Source of the DNA: Scatophagus argus
Lineage: Eukaryota > Chordata > Actinopteri > Scatophagidae
Direction of reading: 5' to 3'
NCBI RefSeq assembly: GCF_020382885.2
Contig: NC_058494.1
Coordinates: 15,394,001-15,458,000 of the forward strand
Length of the DNA: 64,000 bases
Below, one piece after another: positions 21,892-50,959 of this stretch (positions are counted from its first letter, which is position 1; the number at the start of each line of letters is the position of its first letter). Under the pieces are notes generated by a model that had not been told where the DNA came from, made no database searches, and saw nothing but the letters and a program-made list of their open reading frames with translations. The translations under genes and the position numbers were made by a program.

Positions 21892-24800
21892 ATGGCTGCA
21901 GACTCGATGGAGATTGACGATTCTCTTTACAGGCAAGTCCACTTCTTAGGATGTACATCACATTCTACTGTAGTCTCCCTTACTAAAGCACATGAAACTA
22001 CAGATAATATCACACGGTAGTGAAGACAGGAAATGACCGTACATTGCTTTATACTACAGTCAATACAGCTCCTCACTTTTCCTTCTTGGTCTTTTGGGTT
22101 TTCCCTCACACTTCCTCTTCCTTCCCTTCCCTCTGTCCAGCCGCCAGCGATATGTGCTGGGAGACAGTGCTATGCACCAGATGGCCCAATCCTCAGTCTT
22201 TCTCAGTGGAATGGGAGGACTTGGAATTGAGATAGGTGGGCCAATAAATATCATGAAATTGTTCAGTCCTCTTATACATCCAGTACCATAGTATTCACGT
22301 GATTTGTTTTGCCGGTTGTGTTTTGAGACACTAAGCGATTTACTTCTGGTTTCACAGCAAAGAACATTGTCCTGGCTGGTGTGAAGGTATGCATTTTCAA
22401 TAAGTATGACTGTCCAGCACCTTGACAGTAATGTTTCTGTGTGGAGTGTCTTGACACTTCCTGTGGCCTTAGTTATTGTATCTGTGTGAATGTGTGCGTA
22501 CAGGCAGTCACCCTTCATGACACAAAACAGTGTGAGACCTGGGATCTGGGCTCCAACTTCTTTATCCACAAAGAGGATGTGATGAGCCAGCGGAGGAGGT
22601 AAAACATCTGACTTTACTCATAGTCTGAAGTATGATTCAAATGTAAAATCTTTTATTCTGTCTCAATTTATGTGACTGTCTTTTGCATATTATTATCCCC
22701 TCCTCTTTTACTTGACCACCACAGAGTGGAGGCAGTTTGCCCTCGGGTAACAGAGTTGAACCCTTATGTCCATGTTGACATGTCTTCCTGTGCTCTGGAT
22801 GACACCACTGATCTCAGCTTTCTCAGAAAATATCAGGTAAGGTATTTATTTTATACATAAATATATTTATTTGCAGGCTATACTGGGAATGAAAGCAAGC
22901 ATTGGACAGTGTAATTCAAATGATTATAGTTGTGAATTATGGGCATGGGAAATTTTTAATGGGTTGCTTTCAGGTTTGTCAGTAAAATTGCTGGCAAGGC
23001 TAATTGCTAAAGGAACCGTCCTTTGGCAATTAGCAATTTGTTTTGTAAAAACAAATAAAATTCTCAAACCTCACCTTAATCCCTGTCACAGCTGTAAATT
23101 GAAATGTTCAGATATTATTTTTTGTTACCACAATAATGGCAAACCAGGTAAAGACTCACTGGCAGTGTTACAGGTAAAGGTCAAAATGTGAAAGGCTGTA
23201 ACTGCCGGAACATCTGGTAGGATTTGATGAAACTCTCAGGCATAATGTATCTATTCACTAACTTGCCCTTGGACTATCTGTATTACATGTTCACTGTGAT
23301 GAAAGAACTTGAAAATGGGCTCATTGTCTGCTGCAGACTGCAGGCAGCATTCAGTTTCTGACTGTCTGCTCTCTCCTCCAGTGTGTGATTCTGACTGAAG
23401 CCAGACTGAGCCTACAGAAGCGAGTGAATGAGTTCTGCCACTCGCAACAACCCCCCATTAGAGTAAGTCTACAGTCCCTATAGTCATTATGCAAAGCAGA
23501 ACAGCTAAACAACATTTTACATATGGAGACATCCCTAACAGTCAAATATTAACCAAACTGTTTTACACTGTATCCCTTGCAGTTCATTGGCTGTGATGCA
23601 TATGGCATCTGTGTGCGGGTGTTTTGTGATTTTGGAGAGGAGTTTGAGGTTTCTGATCCCACAGGAGAGGAGCCCAAGGAGATTTTCATCCAAAGTATCA
23701 CTCAGGTAGTCCGAACATTTCAGTCATCCTTAACAGCCTTGTTCATGTTTATTTGACTGTCTGTTAATTTTTGCAAGCTGGAGAAAATTTATTCCATCCT
23801 ATCAGACATTCTCTTTAGATGTTAAATGTGATAATGAGCTACAATTGTCTGTCTCTGTGTTGCAATAGATTCTTGCATTATCTAAAAATATAGTGTTAAT
23901 AATTCATCTTTGGAAATTGAGCAATGGAAAAATGAGCCCATAAAAGTAGTGTCTGCTCCAAAAAAAACATTTACACTCTTTTTGCATCCTGCAGGACAAT
24001 CCTGGGGTGGTAACCTGCATGGACAACCAACCGCATGGCTTACAGACAGGCCAGAGTGTTGTCTTCAGAGAGGTCAATGGCATGGTAGAACTCAACGGCA
24101 CTGCAAGACAGGTTTCAGGTATTAATCCTAAATTGTAGATATTATGTTTTGTTTTTATTAAGAGTTTTTAGATTTATAATAATAATAATTATAAAAACAC
24201 ACAATAATTAGCAACAATAGGCAACAGTAAGAGTAACAATAAGAGATGATAAAATACAATTTAAAATGGACAGTGCTTCCATGCAGTAGTGGTCAGAGGG
24301 AGTAGGCCAGTCTAAACAGATGGGTTTTGAGTTTGGATTTGAAATGAGGGAGTGAGTCAGAGTTACGGAGGTCAGGTGGAAGTGAGTTCCAGAACTGGGG
24401 AGCAGAGTGGCTGAATGCTCTGCTCTCCATAGTAGCAAGACGGGCAGGGGGGACAACAAGATGGAGGGAGGAAGAGGATCTGAGGGTGAGGGAGGGTGTG
24501 GCAATATGGAGGAGGTCAGAGAGATATGGCGGGGTGAGGTTGTGGATGGCTGTAAAGGTGAGAAGAAGTATTTTTTAATTGATGTGATGTGTGATGGGGA
24601 GCCAGTGGAGCTGTTGTAAAATGGATGTGATGTGATGGGTGGAGGGGGTGTGTGTGATGTCGGGCTGCTGAATTTTGGACCAGTTGTAGTTTATGCAGGG
24701 TTTTTTTATAGGAGGCCAAAAAAAGACTGAGTTGCAATTTTCTAAGCGGGAGGTGATGAGGCTGCATTAATGCATTAATCTAATCTAAGCCATTTCTGTC

Positions 24801-27800
24801 TGTTTTTGTGTTTGTGTCTTGATTGAATGGTGTGTGGTATTAGTCCTCTCCCCCCACAGTTTTACAATAGGAAACACATCCGAACTTCAGCCATATGCAC
24901 ATGGAGGTTTCTTTGTTCTGGTGAAAACCCCCAAGACGTACACATTTGTAAGTAGACTAGTTACACAGTTAAACAAAAAAAACATACATTTCTAAATCAA
25001 ATTATTCTTTGTTTACATGTCCCTGCATGTATCCAATTATGTATTTCAGGAGACAATGCAGAGACAGCTGTGTGATCCTCAGCTCCTGACTCCTGACTTC
25101 AGTAAACCAGAGGTGAGAGTTTAAAGCTAGCTAGTTAGGAAGGCTGGCTTTGGGATTAACCCAGTTCTACAACAAAGCTGGGTCATTTTATTGAGGTTAA
25201 GTTTGGATTGGATCAAAACTACTAACCAACCAGGTTTCAGTAATAATTGATGCATCATACCTTCTGGAACCCTAAAACGCTGATGTATATTGTGTGAAGT
25301 AATGTGTGATATTAAGTGAAGGAGCACATATGTGTACGGAAAAGGAGAATCACTTGGCTTCTTAGTGTACTCTACTTTACACTTATTCTTTTTCACTATA
25401 GCACTATTCTTTTCTTTCTTTGCTTGGGTTAACAGAGCTTTGTGATAACCAGTGTTCTGTGACAAGTTCCTCAGTATTTCTGATGTTAGTTTCAGTGAAA
25501 CCATATACCGTAACTCAGAGATGGTCGTCTCACTAAGTCAAACTTGCTGTGTGATACAGACTCCAGTTCATAAATATCTAGTCATGTAAAGTTTAACTAA
25601 GCAGTGTCTGCATTATGTTTTGTTTTGTTTTGTTTTAATCTACCCATCAGGCCCCGCTACAGATCCATGCAGCCATGTTGGCTCTGGACACCTTCCAGGA
25701 GCAGCACAGTAGACTTCCCAATATTGGGTAAACAAAATATTTCTCTGTTTGTCAATCTGCTGCTCAAAATCTCCTTCACTATCTGAAAATAACATTCTTT
25801 CTGGCTGTGGTTTTCAGTGCATGTTCACAAGTTTCACTTTGATGCCACCAGGTGTTTACAGGATGCTGAGGTTTTACTGAAGCTAACCGAAGAACTGAAT
25901 GCAACTCTCGGAAACAAAGTGAGTATTGTTCTTCTTTTGTCCCTCATGTTTTTATTCTCTTGAACCTGCAAAGATGTACATGTATTATCTCTGACAGGAG
26001 ATTGCCTTAAAATCTTGTTTTCTTTTTCATTTTCTCTCCATTTTCCTTCCCCTCTCCCAGGCTTCTGTGAATACTGAGCTGGTGCGCTGTCTCTCGAGAA
26101 CAGCAAGGGGAACTCTTCATCCATTAGTAGCTGCTGCAGGAGGCCTAGCCAGCCAGGAAGTTCTTAAAGCCATCACAGGGAAGTTTGCGCCACTGCAGCA
26201 ATGGGTAGGTTAATGAATTTGAACTGTAGACCTGCTTTTCAGAAGTGAATTGGTAGTTCTTGATCCTTCGTTAGCTTAGTATACCCCTTTTCATTGCAAC
26301 ACAGCAATGGAAACCATTAATGAAATGAAATTTAAAAGAATGTTCCCTTAAGTGTTCATTTCATCTTCTTCTTTGTTTGTAACTTGTTTAGTTTTACCTT
26401 GATGCCATCGAGGTGGTCAGACCACTTCAGTCTGTTCCTGCTGAGGAATTTTTCCCGAGGGGCGATCGGTATGATGGCCTACGAGCTTGCATTGGTGAAT
26501 CAATGTGTCTAGAATTACACAAGCTCAGGGTCTTCATGGTAAGGATTGTGCAGAACAAAAGACCTCTAATCTTATTTAATTTAAGGTTTATAATTAAAAT
26601 GAACACAACTTTGTCCTCTCTTGCAGGTGGGCTGCGGTGCCATCGGCTGTGAGATGCTAAAAAACTTTGCCCTTCTTGGAGTGGGGTTGGCCAAGAGCTC
26701 AGGAGAGGTGGACATTCTTTCTGTGTTTGCTCTCCTTTGTCTCACTGCATTGCAATATATTCCACTGCTTGGCAAATAGTATTTAGTAAAACTTTGTTCT
26801 CTACATCTGTTAATTCTCAGGTATGCATCACAGATCCAGACCTTATAGAAAAGTCCAACCTCAATCGTCAGTTTCTCTTCAGACCACATCATATACAGGT
26901 GAACAGGTGTCCACTTTCTACTTCCTGTTTTCTTTTACTTCTTTTAATATATTTCTCACCTGGCATTTTTCTTCATTTTTCGTAACCTTAGCTCATCTAA
27001 ACAAACACTAACTAATGCTTTAATGTAGGTTTGTGTAACAGAGAAACTGGGAAAGCTTTTAATGTAATGTTTACTGAATTACTATCTCTTCTGCCCTGTA
27101 CCTGTCTTATGTAGGAAATTGGAAAACTGTCTAATCATAGTGATACTCGTACTGAAGCACTCCAATAAAAGAAAAACTCGATCTGAATCAACCACATAGA
27201 CATTCACACACCTTTTTCTTTGGTCCTCTTGTGTCTTAGAAACCGAAGAGTACCACAGCAGCAGAAGCCACTCGCAATATCAATCCAGACCTGCAGGTGG
27301 AAGCTCACCTCAACAAGGTGTGTCCGGCTACTGAGAGCATCTACGACGACTCCTTCTATTCTTGCCTGAACCTGGTGGTCACTGCGCTCGACAACGTGGA
27401 GGCTCGGAGATATGTAGACAGGTTGGTGCAAGCATTCAAGTGATACCATCAATACTTTGTAAAGCCTTCAGTTGATTTTCATTGGCCCTAGTTTGATTTT
27501 CAGTGACTGAACTCACAATTGCCGTAAGTGCAGAGAGAACATGTTCATGACATAAATGTAGCATTTGGGTTTTTCTTGAATACTCATTGGATTTATTCTT
27601 TAGTCGCTGCGTATCCAATCAGAAACCTCTCCTGGATTCTGGCACCATGGGGACTAAAGGACACACAGAAATCATTGTGCCCAATCTGACGGAGTCCTAC
27701 AATAGCCATGTGAGTATGTGTGAGGATTTGTTGATCTCTTGATGCTTCATAGACACAGACCTTTAATGCTTCACAGATACAGACCTTAGCATTCCTAAAT

Positions 27801-29312
27801 ACGTCCTTTCCTTTGCTTATCAGAGGGACCCCCCAGAAGAGGAGATACCATTCTGCACTCTCAAGTCTTTCCCTTCTGTCATTGAGCACACCATTCAGTG
27901 GGCCAGAGACAAGGTCAGTCTGTTTGAAACCCAGCAGGTCACACAGGCAACCATTTTGTGTCACTGTGTTGTCTTAATCTTGAACCTTTTTTGGCTTTGT
28001 CTAGTTTGAGAATGCTTTTGCCCACAAGCCCTCTGTGTACAACTCGTTCTGGCAGACCCACCCCTCACCTGAAGTGGTGCTGCAGGTAAGACACAAGTGC
28101 TGTTCTGACTTATCATAAGTAGCCTTTGTGTTGATGTATGTCAGCAACGTAGTACTTAATAAAAATTTTGTGTCTGAGTGTAGAGGATGCAGGCGGGGGA
28201 AAGTCTGGAGGGGTCATTCCAGGTCATTAAGCTGCTGAGCAGACGGCCTAGTCATTGGGAACAGTGTGTCGCTATTGCCCGTCTGAAATTCGAAAAGTAT
28301 TTCAAGAGAAAGGTAACAAGTTTCCTCCTTTAAATACATATTCATTTAGTACATTGTATGCTAATAAGTGTTGGTGCAAGCTCCACAATACATTATGCAG
28401 TGATCATGTTACTGATGTTTTCATGTAGGCTCTGCAGCTGTTGCACTCCTTCCCCTTGGACACAAGGTTAAAAGATGGAAGTAAGTATTTTCTCAAACTC
28501 ATGTATAAATATAAAGTTACCCGATTATTTCACAATGATTTAATCTGAGTAACTACAGTATAAAGTGTACTTAAAGCAAATAATATAATTAATTCTTTCT
28601 TCTTTCTTAGGTTTGTTTTGGCAGTCCCCAAAAAGACCTCCAGCACCTCTTGAATTTGACTTGAAAGACTCATTGTGAGTATTTTCAAATATTACATTTT
28701 AAGCCTTTCTTGTACTGTATGTTTTATGGATAAGCTTACCAAACTCTCCTCTTTCCCCATCAGACACTTCACATTCATCGTCAGCACCGCTCGGCTCTTT
28801 GCAGCAATTTATAACATCCCTTACTCGGAAAAGGTAGGTCACATACACTCACACGTACGCCCTCTCAAACACATACTTAGTCACTTAATGAATGGACTTT
28901 TCCTTTTTTTCCCCTTAGGATTTCTGTGAAGAGGAGGTAACCAGGATTCTCTCAGATGTCAAGATTCCCGAGTACAGGCCCACACAGAAAGTAAGCTGCT
29001 TCATCAGACTGGATGTTGATTTCTGTCTGAGTTGCGGGGTGGGGGGCAGGGATCCTAATCTTGTTGATTGTTGTGGATTTGTCCCCTTCAGTGTATAGAG
29101 ACGGATGAGACGGCAAAGAAGCCCGATCTGATAAAGGGGCCTCTAAGCAGTGAAGAGGAGAGGGAGGCCATCACACAGCTGGAGCAGGCCATTGCTACTG
29201 ACGCTGTCACGCCAGGTTCATAATAAAAGAAAAAACATACATTTGTATGACCATTTGTATGACTGACAGATGGCTGCTGAATTCTAAGTCTCAAACTTAG
29301 AGCGATACCAAG

Positions 29313-29405
<93 letters not shown>

Positions 29406-31054
29406 TATATCTATTAAAACAGTGTGAATAGTTAGGGAAGAGCTCTCTCTTTCCCCCTACTACTAAGTAGGTAAGCCTGTATTACAAACACATATAAAGC
29501 CATTTTCAATAAGTAGTGATTAATATTTGTGCTCTCACATGTAGAGAGGTTACAGTTGAGTCCACTGCAGTTTGAAAAGGACGATGACAGCAATGGCCAC
29601 ATGGACTTTGTCGCATCAGCCTCTTCTCTCAGAGCCAGGATGTACTCTATTGAGCCAGCTGACAGACTCAAGACCAAACGCATTGCCGGAAAGATCATCC
29701 CTGCCATTGCCACGGCAACAGCTGCTGTGGCTGGACTGGTAAGAAATTTGAAGGTTTAACTTGTTACATAAAACAGCATAATTTGGTTTTCAGCATCACG
29801 ACTCGATAATGTGATTATTTATATGTATGTGTGTAACAACACCTGGAGTTATGTTGAGCATTTTTGATGTACTCAGGTGGCCCTTGAGTTGATTAAGGTG
29901 GTAGGAGGATATGAGTTTGAATCTTTCAAAAACTGCTTCTTCAACTTGGCCATCCCTGTAGTGGTGCTCACTGAGCCTGCCGCCGTTAAAAGGACACTCA
30001 TCAGGTAGGAGCGCATGTGCAGTTTTCCTCTCACACTACTCAGAGCTGATTTCATAGCATGATAGCAGTGCTGTTTTGACTCTGTGCACTGAAAATATTA
30101 CTGCAATACCGTATTAGCAAAGTAGAAATTTCCACCACAAGATGGCACCAAATGCAGGATCTTTAGGCATATGTCATTATTATTTCAAAATAATGTAGTG
30201 ACATCTCTGTAATGTCTTTCCCAGGGATAACATCTACTTCTCCATCTGGGACTGTTGGACTATCTTTGGCCATGAGGACTTCACTCTCTCTGACTTCATG
30301 AATGCAGTGAGGGTAAGAACCATTTACTTGGATTATACTTTGTTGATGCAGTCCCTGAGGTTTTTGCAACGATAAAATCTTTGTCAAGTTTTTTTTTGAT
30401 GATGATGGGTTATTTTATTTTAGGAAAAGTATGGCATTGAACCCACTATGGTCGTCCATGGTGTGAAGATGCTCTATGTGCCTGTGATGCCGGGACACTC
30501 GAAGAGACTCAAACTAACGTAAGCGTTTCATGATTGTCCAAATTTTTGTGATGCTTCTTTTTTTTTTTTCTTTGACGACTGAAGAATATTGTGTCCTACT
30601 GTGTACTTATTGGCAAAATAGGAGCAGCAGTTACAAAAGAGAACCTCTAAAGGTTGTGTGAAGTCAGTCTTTTGCTCAATGCCTCTTCAGCACGGTGGAT
30701 TCTTTCTGTCATACATGGTGTTAAAAAATACCCTACGTCATTGAACAAAGCCTAATTAGTTACTTTGATGAAGTATCTAAAGTCTGTGCATGCACCCATG
30801 CTGTTTGAAACAATTCTTGAAAACTGATTGATTTCTTGATTATTGATTGGAACGATTCATCCTTTGTCAAAACTCAGCAGACTGACTTAACTTTACCTCT
30901 GACCCTCCGTAGGATGCAGAAGCTGATCAAGCCATCGGTGGACCGTCGTTACGTTGACCTCACCGTGTCATTTGCTCCAGAGGCAGACGGAGACGATGAC
31001 CTCCCTGGTCCTCCAGTAAGGTACTTCTTCAGCCGCAGTGGAGAGACACCCTGA
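21892..31054 (+). CDS. UBA6: Ubiquitin-like modifier-activating enzyme 6 (E1), complete, 31 exons
   Basis: E1 enzyme that adenylates ubiquitin or FAT10, forms a thioester, and hands it to E2 (USE1/UBE2Z). Exons: 21892-21932, 22141-22235, 22358-22386, 22504-22598, 22725-22836, 23382-23462, 23583-23705, 23995-24118, 24844-24947, 25050-25112, 25651-25727, 25852-25918, 26061-26204, 26392-26538, 26627-26707, 26821-26898, 27240-27421, 27604-27709, 27824-27913, 28005-28085, 28184-28312, 28429-28480, 28611-28674, 28764-28833, 28919-28990, 29092-29215, 29545-29738, 29877-30004, 30225-30312, 30424-30518, 30913-31054; 1025 residues (human 1052). The inactive adenylation half begins near residue 15 ([11 protein letters not shown]). 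The active one carries [20 protein letters not shown] from residue 435. C594 in [13 protein letters not shown] is the catalytic cysteine (human C625). The ubiquitin-fold domain ends in [11 protein letters not shown]. Intron 1 uses a GC donor, and acceptors of exons 9 and 12 are unusual. Confidence 0.97.
22999..23034. repeat. Near-perfect short inverted repeat in UBA6 intron 5
   Basis: Arms GCTAATTGCTAAAGGA (22999-23014) and TCCTTTGGCAATTAGC (23019-23034) are complementary at 15 of 16 positions (the exception can form a G-U pair), with a 4-base loop ACCG. It is too short for a typical pre-miRNA and is probably a fold-back remnant. Confidence 0.6.
24190..24770 (-). mobile_element. L2-type LINE 3' fragment (antisense) in UBA6 intron 8
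   Basis: Read on the minus strand, the segment carries broken pieces of a non-LTR reverse transcriptase C-terminus: [10 protein letters not shown] from about 24680, then in shifted frames [19 protein letters not shown] and ICLDW. This is the typical L2/Maui-clade ending (QNSAAR...[10 protein letters not shown]...[10 protein letters not shown]). Frameshifts show it is dead. It sits inside the 725-base intron 24119-24843. Confidence 0.7.
29319..29401. repeat. (TA)n microsatellite, about 41 units, UBA6 intron 26
   Basis: An essentially uninterrupted TA run of 83 bases, preceded by tgtg. It is self-complementary and likely to be length-polymorphic and hard to assemble. Confidence 0.95.
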
Positions 31055-32768
31055 CACCTTCCTTGATGTCGTCCTCAAACCTCTTGTGTCCTTATGACCC
31101 TTCTTTCATGTAAATTGTTGTACCCCAATAACCTGGGTCCTGGCCAAGAGCTTTCTCTCAGGATGCTATCTTACAAGGGCAAAGCTCCTGGCCCTAGCCC
31201 AAGCCCCCCTGTCATTCATGGAGCAAGAAAGGCAAGTCCTGGTCCCAGTTTTTCTTGTCCCAGATCTAGCCAGTGGAACACGAGGCTGCTTGTGTAGCAC
31301 TTAACTGTACCTGTGTATATATATTTTCTCTGTTCTGTTTTCTACTCTGGTTAAATGCGCAGCTCTGCCTGTGTTGATGCCTTAATTGATTAACCTTTTT
31401 CTGTTTGCGGCAGTGAGTCTCACTAAAAATTATGTTTACAGAAACCTGCATACTCCAATACACATCCCAGTGAGTGTCATTTCAAGTCAAGCTAGCTGGG
31501 CACTAAAGGGGATGGTGGTAGGACTAATGGGGCAGTGAAGTTGGTAGGCATCACAACATCTGCTTCCTCAGAGTCTTCTTATTGGCTTAGAAACTATTGT
31601 CAACCACAAAACTTGCCAGATGTTGGTTATATCCCCATGTAGAAACAGATCAAGCCAATATTTTGTTGCATAATTTGAGATGCAACAGTCAGTGGACAAC
31701 AGCGAAAACCACCAAAGATAGTGATTATCATTGTGTCTGCAGATTATTGTCCTCTTTTACAATCACTTTCACTGCCTCATAAAAACGTGTTTATATCACA
31801 GGAGATGAGTATTGCTGAAACATTTAAGAGCAACATACACTGGCAGCGTCTTGAGGTGTGTCATCACAGGCTGATTCATGTCTACTCTGTGGGATGTCTT
31901 ATTGTCCTACTGAAGTGCATCAGTGCTTCACAGAGGCAAAAAAAATTATCACTGTTAGTTGACATGCATCAAATGACGCAGCAGATGTGTGTCGAACTGT
32001 GGGCGAACCACCTACTCATTGTAGCTGCTAGTCAAAGTCATCTTGTTCATTACTTAATGACAGGACTTACATCACCAAACACCTTTGGGTAAACAATATG
32101 TTCTTCATGAGGATACGTAATGGCATGAGTTCACTTAATGTTTGACATGAAATGTCTGTACAAACATCTGGCATCACACTCCTGTTTTAAAAGACCTTTT
32201 TAAAAAAAAAAAAGAAAAGAAAAAAGGCTTAGCTGTTCATGATTGTTTTGTTGTATTTGTTCATGGATGATTGTCCATGACATGTATTTATTTACTCGTT
32301 ACTCATTTTTTTGTCACTTTTTGTGTCAAACTGAGCCTGTGTTGATGAGCTCTTTTGAGTCATGGTGCACTGGTTAATTGTGAATCAACAATGAGCAAAA
32401 GTAATCCTAAAGGTGTATATCAAGGGGTGTAACATTGCCCTGTTAGTTTGTTCCAGTTGAAGGTTGTGAAAATGCTCTTTGAAGAAATCTGCATTGGCTC
32501 AAACTGGCAATAATGTCAAGGTAGTTTTCAATGGAATCATTTAAAAATGTAACTTTGTATTAAGGTTATTGAGAGCCACCTGACAGTCTACCTGTAATGC
32601 AGAGACAGGTTATTATCAAAACAACTGGGACTGAAGTCACACAAACTGCTTCCTGGACCACGTTTATTTTTCTTCCCTTAAACAGAGGTGAACAAAAGAG
32701 TGTTAATGAATGACAAAAATTATGATGATGTATGTTCTTGTGACAGAAAACCCATCAACCAATGGTCC

Positions 32769-32774
32769 AATAAA
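32769..32774 (+). terminator. Poly(A) signal AATAAA, UBA6
   Basis: The signal in ggtccaataaaatgtgag, followed by a TG-rich segment (ggatgtcctctggactg), lies 1.7 kb past the UBA6 stop. Confidence 0.6.
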
Positions 32775-32819
32775 ATGTGAGATTTCAGGATGTCCTCTGG
32801 ACTGAAGCTCCCCTGTGTC

Positions 32820-32825
32820 TTTATT
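32820..32825 (-). terminator. Candidate poly(A) signal AATAAA, POLQ
   Basis: TTTATT on the plus strand (ctttattgctc) gives AATAAA on the minus strand, about 490 bases past the POLQ stop. An alternative lies at 32923-32928 inside the MITE fragment. Which one is used cannot be decided from sequence. Confidence 0.4.
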
Positions 32826-33035
32826 GCTCAAACAATTAGTTGGACAGAAAAATGATCAGAAACTATTTTGATAATCAATTCAAATATTGTTTCTCTATTT
32901 TTCCAAGCCAAAATTCTATACATTTATTTAAAAAATGGTCATTTCACCGTCAGGTTTTTAGAGGAATTCTGTGTAATCAATTGGTAAAACAATCAGCGCA
33001 TTAATCAATAATGAAAATAATTGTTGCAGCCACAG
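32822..33035 (+). mobile_element. MITE fragment (AATTAGTTGGACAG ... AATAATTGTTGCAGCC type)
   Basis: It starts CAATTAGTTGGACAGAAAAA, continues ACTATTTTGATAATCAATTC and ends AATAATGAAAATAATTGTTG. This is the layout of an abundant teleost A/T-rich MITE whose ends are rich in ATTAATCGATTA-like repeats. A fuller copy is at 52897-53184. Confidence 0.55.
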
Positions 33036-33309
33036 GCTTTCAAAATGGACAAAAAAAAAAAAACTTACCTTACTTTCTTACGTAAAATCTCATGACATGT
33101 ATCATTTGTAACACCGTACACCAGAAAATAGAATCATAAATACATTAAATAGTTCATTTAGAGCTCTGGATTATCTTACATTTCATTATTGTTAATTTAG
33201 TGATTTAAAAAAAAAACATGGATTTGACTTTAGCACAAATAACAGTATGTATACATATATTACATAACCATAGGCGGTGATTACGTTTCAATTCATCCAT
33301 ACATTCACA

Positions 33310-49955
<16,646 letters not shown>

Positions 49956-50959
49956 TCTGAAGAAGTTGGACTGTCTTTGACAATCGCGTGAGTGAGGAGT
50001 TGTTACTTAACATGACATCAGTTTGGCTCTTAACACGACTTTATAAACAAGCCTAGATTTATCAGTGGGTATCAAAGGTAAGGAAGCGGAAAAGCGAAAA
50101 CAAGCGTGGTCGTTGAGTTAATTATTGTGGTTGCTAAACATAAACACGCTGTCTCCACTGAACAAATCTGAAATCAAAAAAGACCGCCGAAGCGCCGCCC
50201 CGGTGTTACACATAAACGGTTCGACGGAACCAAAGCTCGGATACAAACGTTCCAATAAATTACGAGTACGACTGCTAGATCATATTATTACCACTATAGC
50301 ACCACTAGTAATGCTTATCTAATCAGTAATACTAACTAGACTGCCCTTCGGTTAAATGTTCAGATAAAGGAAACGTTTCTTGATTAATTGTATGCTGTTA
50401 ATAAAGTAATGAAGGTCAATGCTTTGTGCTTCACTGGATGATTAATGGTTATATTTTATGGTAAATTGTCCTTATCAATCTTTATTGACAACAAGATCAA
50501 AAGCTTCGGAATTATGAAACTTTATATTGTAAAAATCTATTGGCAAATGGGCTATCCGCAATAAAATGTATAGTCAAGTACAGTGAGGAGTCACTACATT
50601 AATGAGTATATGAAGCCTCTGTAAAATATATGAATAAAGCAAGCGAGCAAATTATTTTGAAAATTAAAGATTTGAACGGTATCTAACATGCATATAATAA
50701 ATATTTTAAACTGGCTGTGAGAGATGCAACATGCATGCATTGAAGTAGTTGCGCTCAGTGGTGAAATGTTTTGATGAACATGTATGGACAAACACAGATT
50801 ATCAATTGTCACTTGTAAAGTGTATTGATAAATCTAGTTTTTCAACTTTCTGTAGTGAAGTGAATGCATACGGGCGGGGACTCGGTCTGTGTCTCGGGGT
50901 GTAGGGCGTGAGCGAGCGGCTGGTGGGCGCGCCCGCTGCGACGTTGCGGAGGCTTCAAG
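49956..50959. promoter_or_regulatory. Divergent POLQ / PTPN9 promoter region
   Basis: There is no coding signal. The POLQ 5' UTR and promoter should lie in 49956-50250, which includes a GC-rich spot (accgccgaagcgccgccccgg at about 50182). The middle is A/T-rich. From about 50872 to the PTPN9 ATG the sequence is a small CpG-dense island (gcgggc, gggcgcgcccgctgcgacgttgcgg), the probable PTPN9 promoter and 5' UTR. Confidence 0.55.

Larger units (their letters stand above)
31055..33309. other. UBA6 3' UTR, tail-to-tail junction with POLQ
   Basis: No coding exon is visible. The UBA6 3' UTR runs about 1.7 kb to AATAAA at 32769-32774. A purine-rich A-tract lies near 32203-32226. A MITE fragment lies at about 32822-33035. 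The rest, to the POLQ stop, is A/T-rich and would be POLQ 3' UTR. Confidence 0.6.

Noticed and set aside
22999-23034. Pre-miRNA
   Set aside because: The continuous stem is only 16 bp with a 4-base loop, well below the usual 30 bp or more; kept only as an inverted repeat.
24208-24767. Minus-strand open frames of 98 and 83 codons in UBA6 intron 8
   Set aside because: They are fragments of an L2-type LINE with frameshifts and no start or splice context.
31094-31297. 67-codon frame just after the UBA6 stop
   Set aside because: It lies in the UBA6 3' UTR in the same transcript, with no family resemblance and a weak start context.
50593-50812. 72-codon minus-strand frame between POLQ and PTPN9
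   Set aside because: The composition is A/T-rich non-coding, with no domain, no splice sites and no conserved text.
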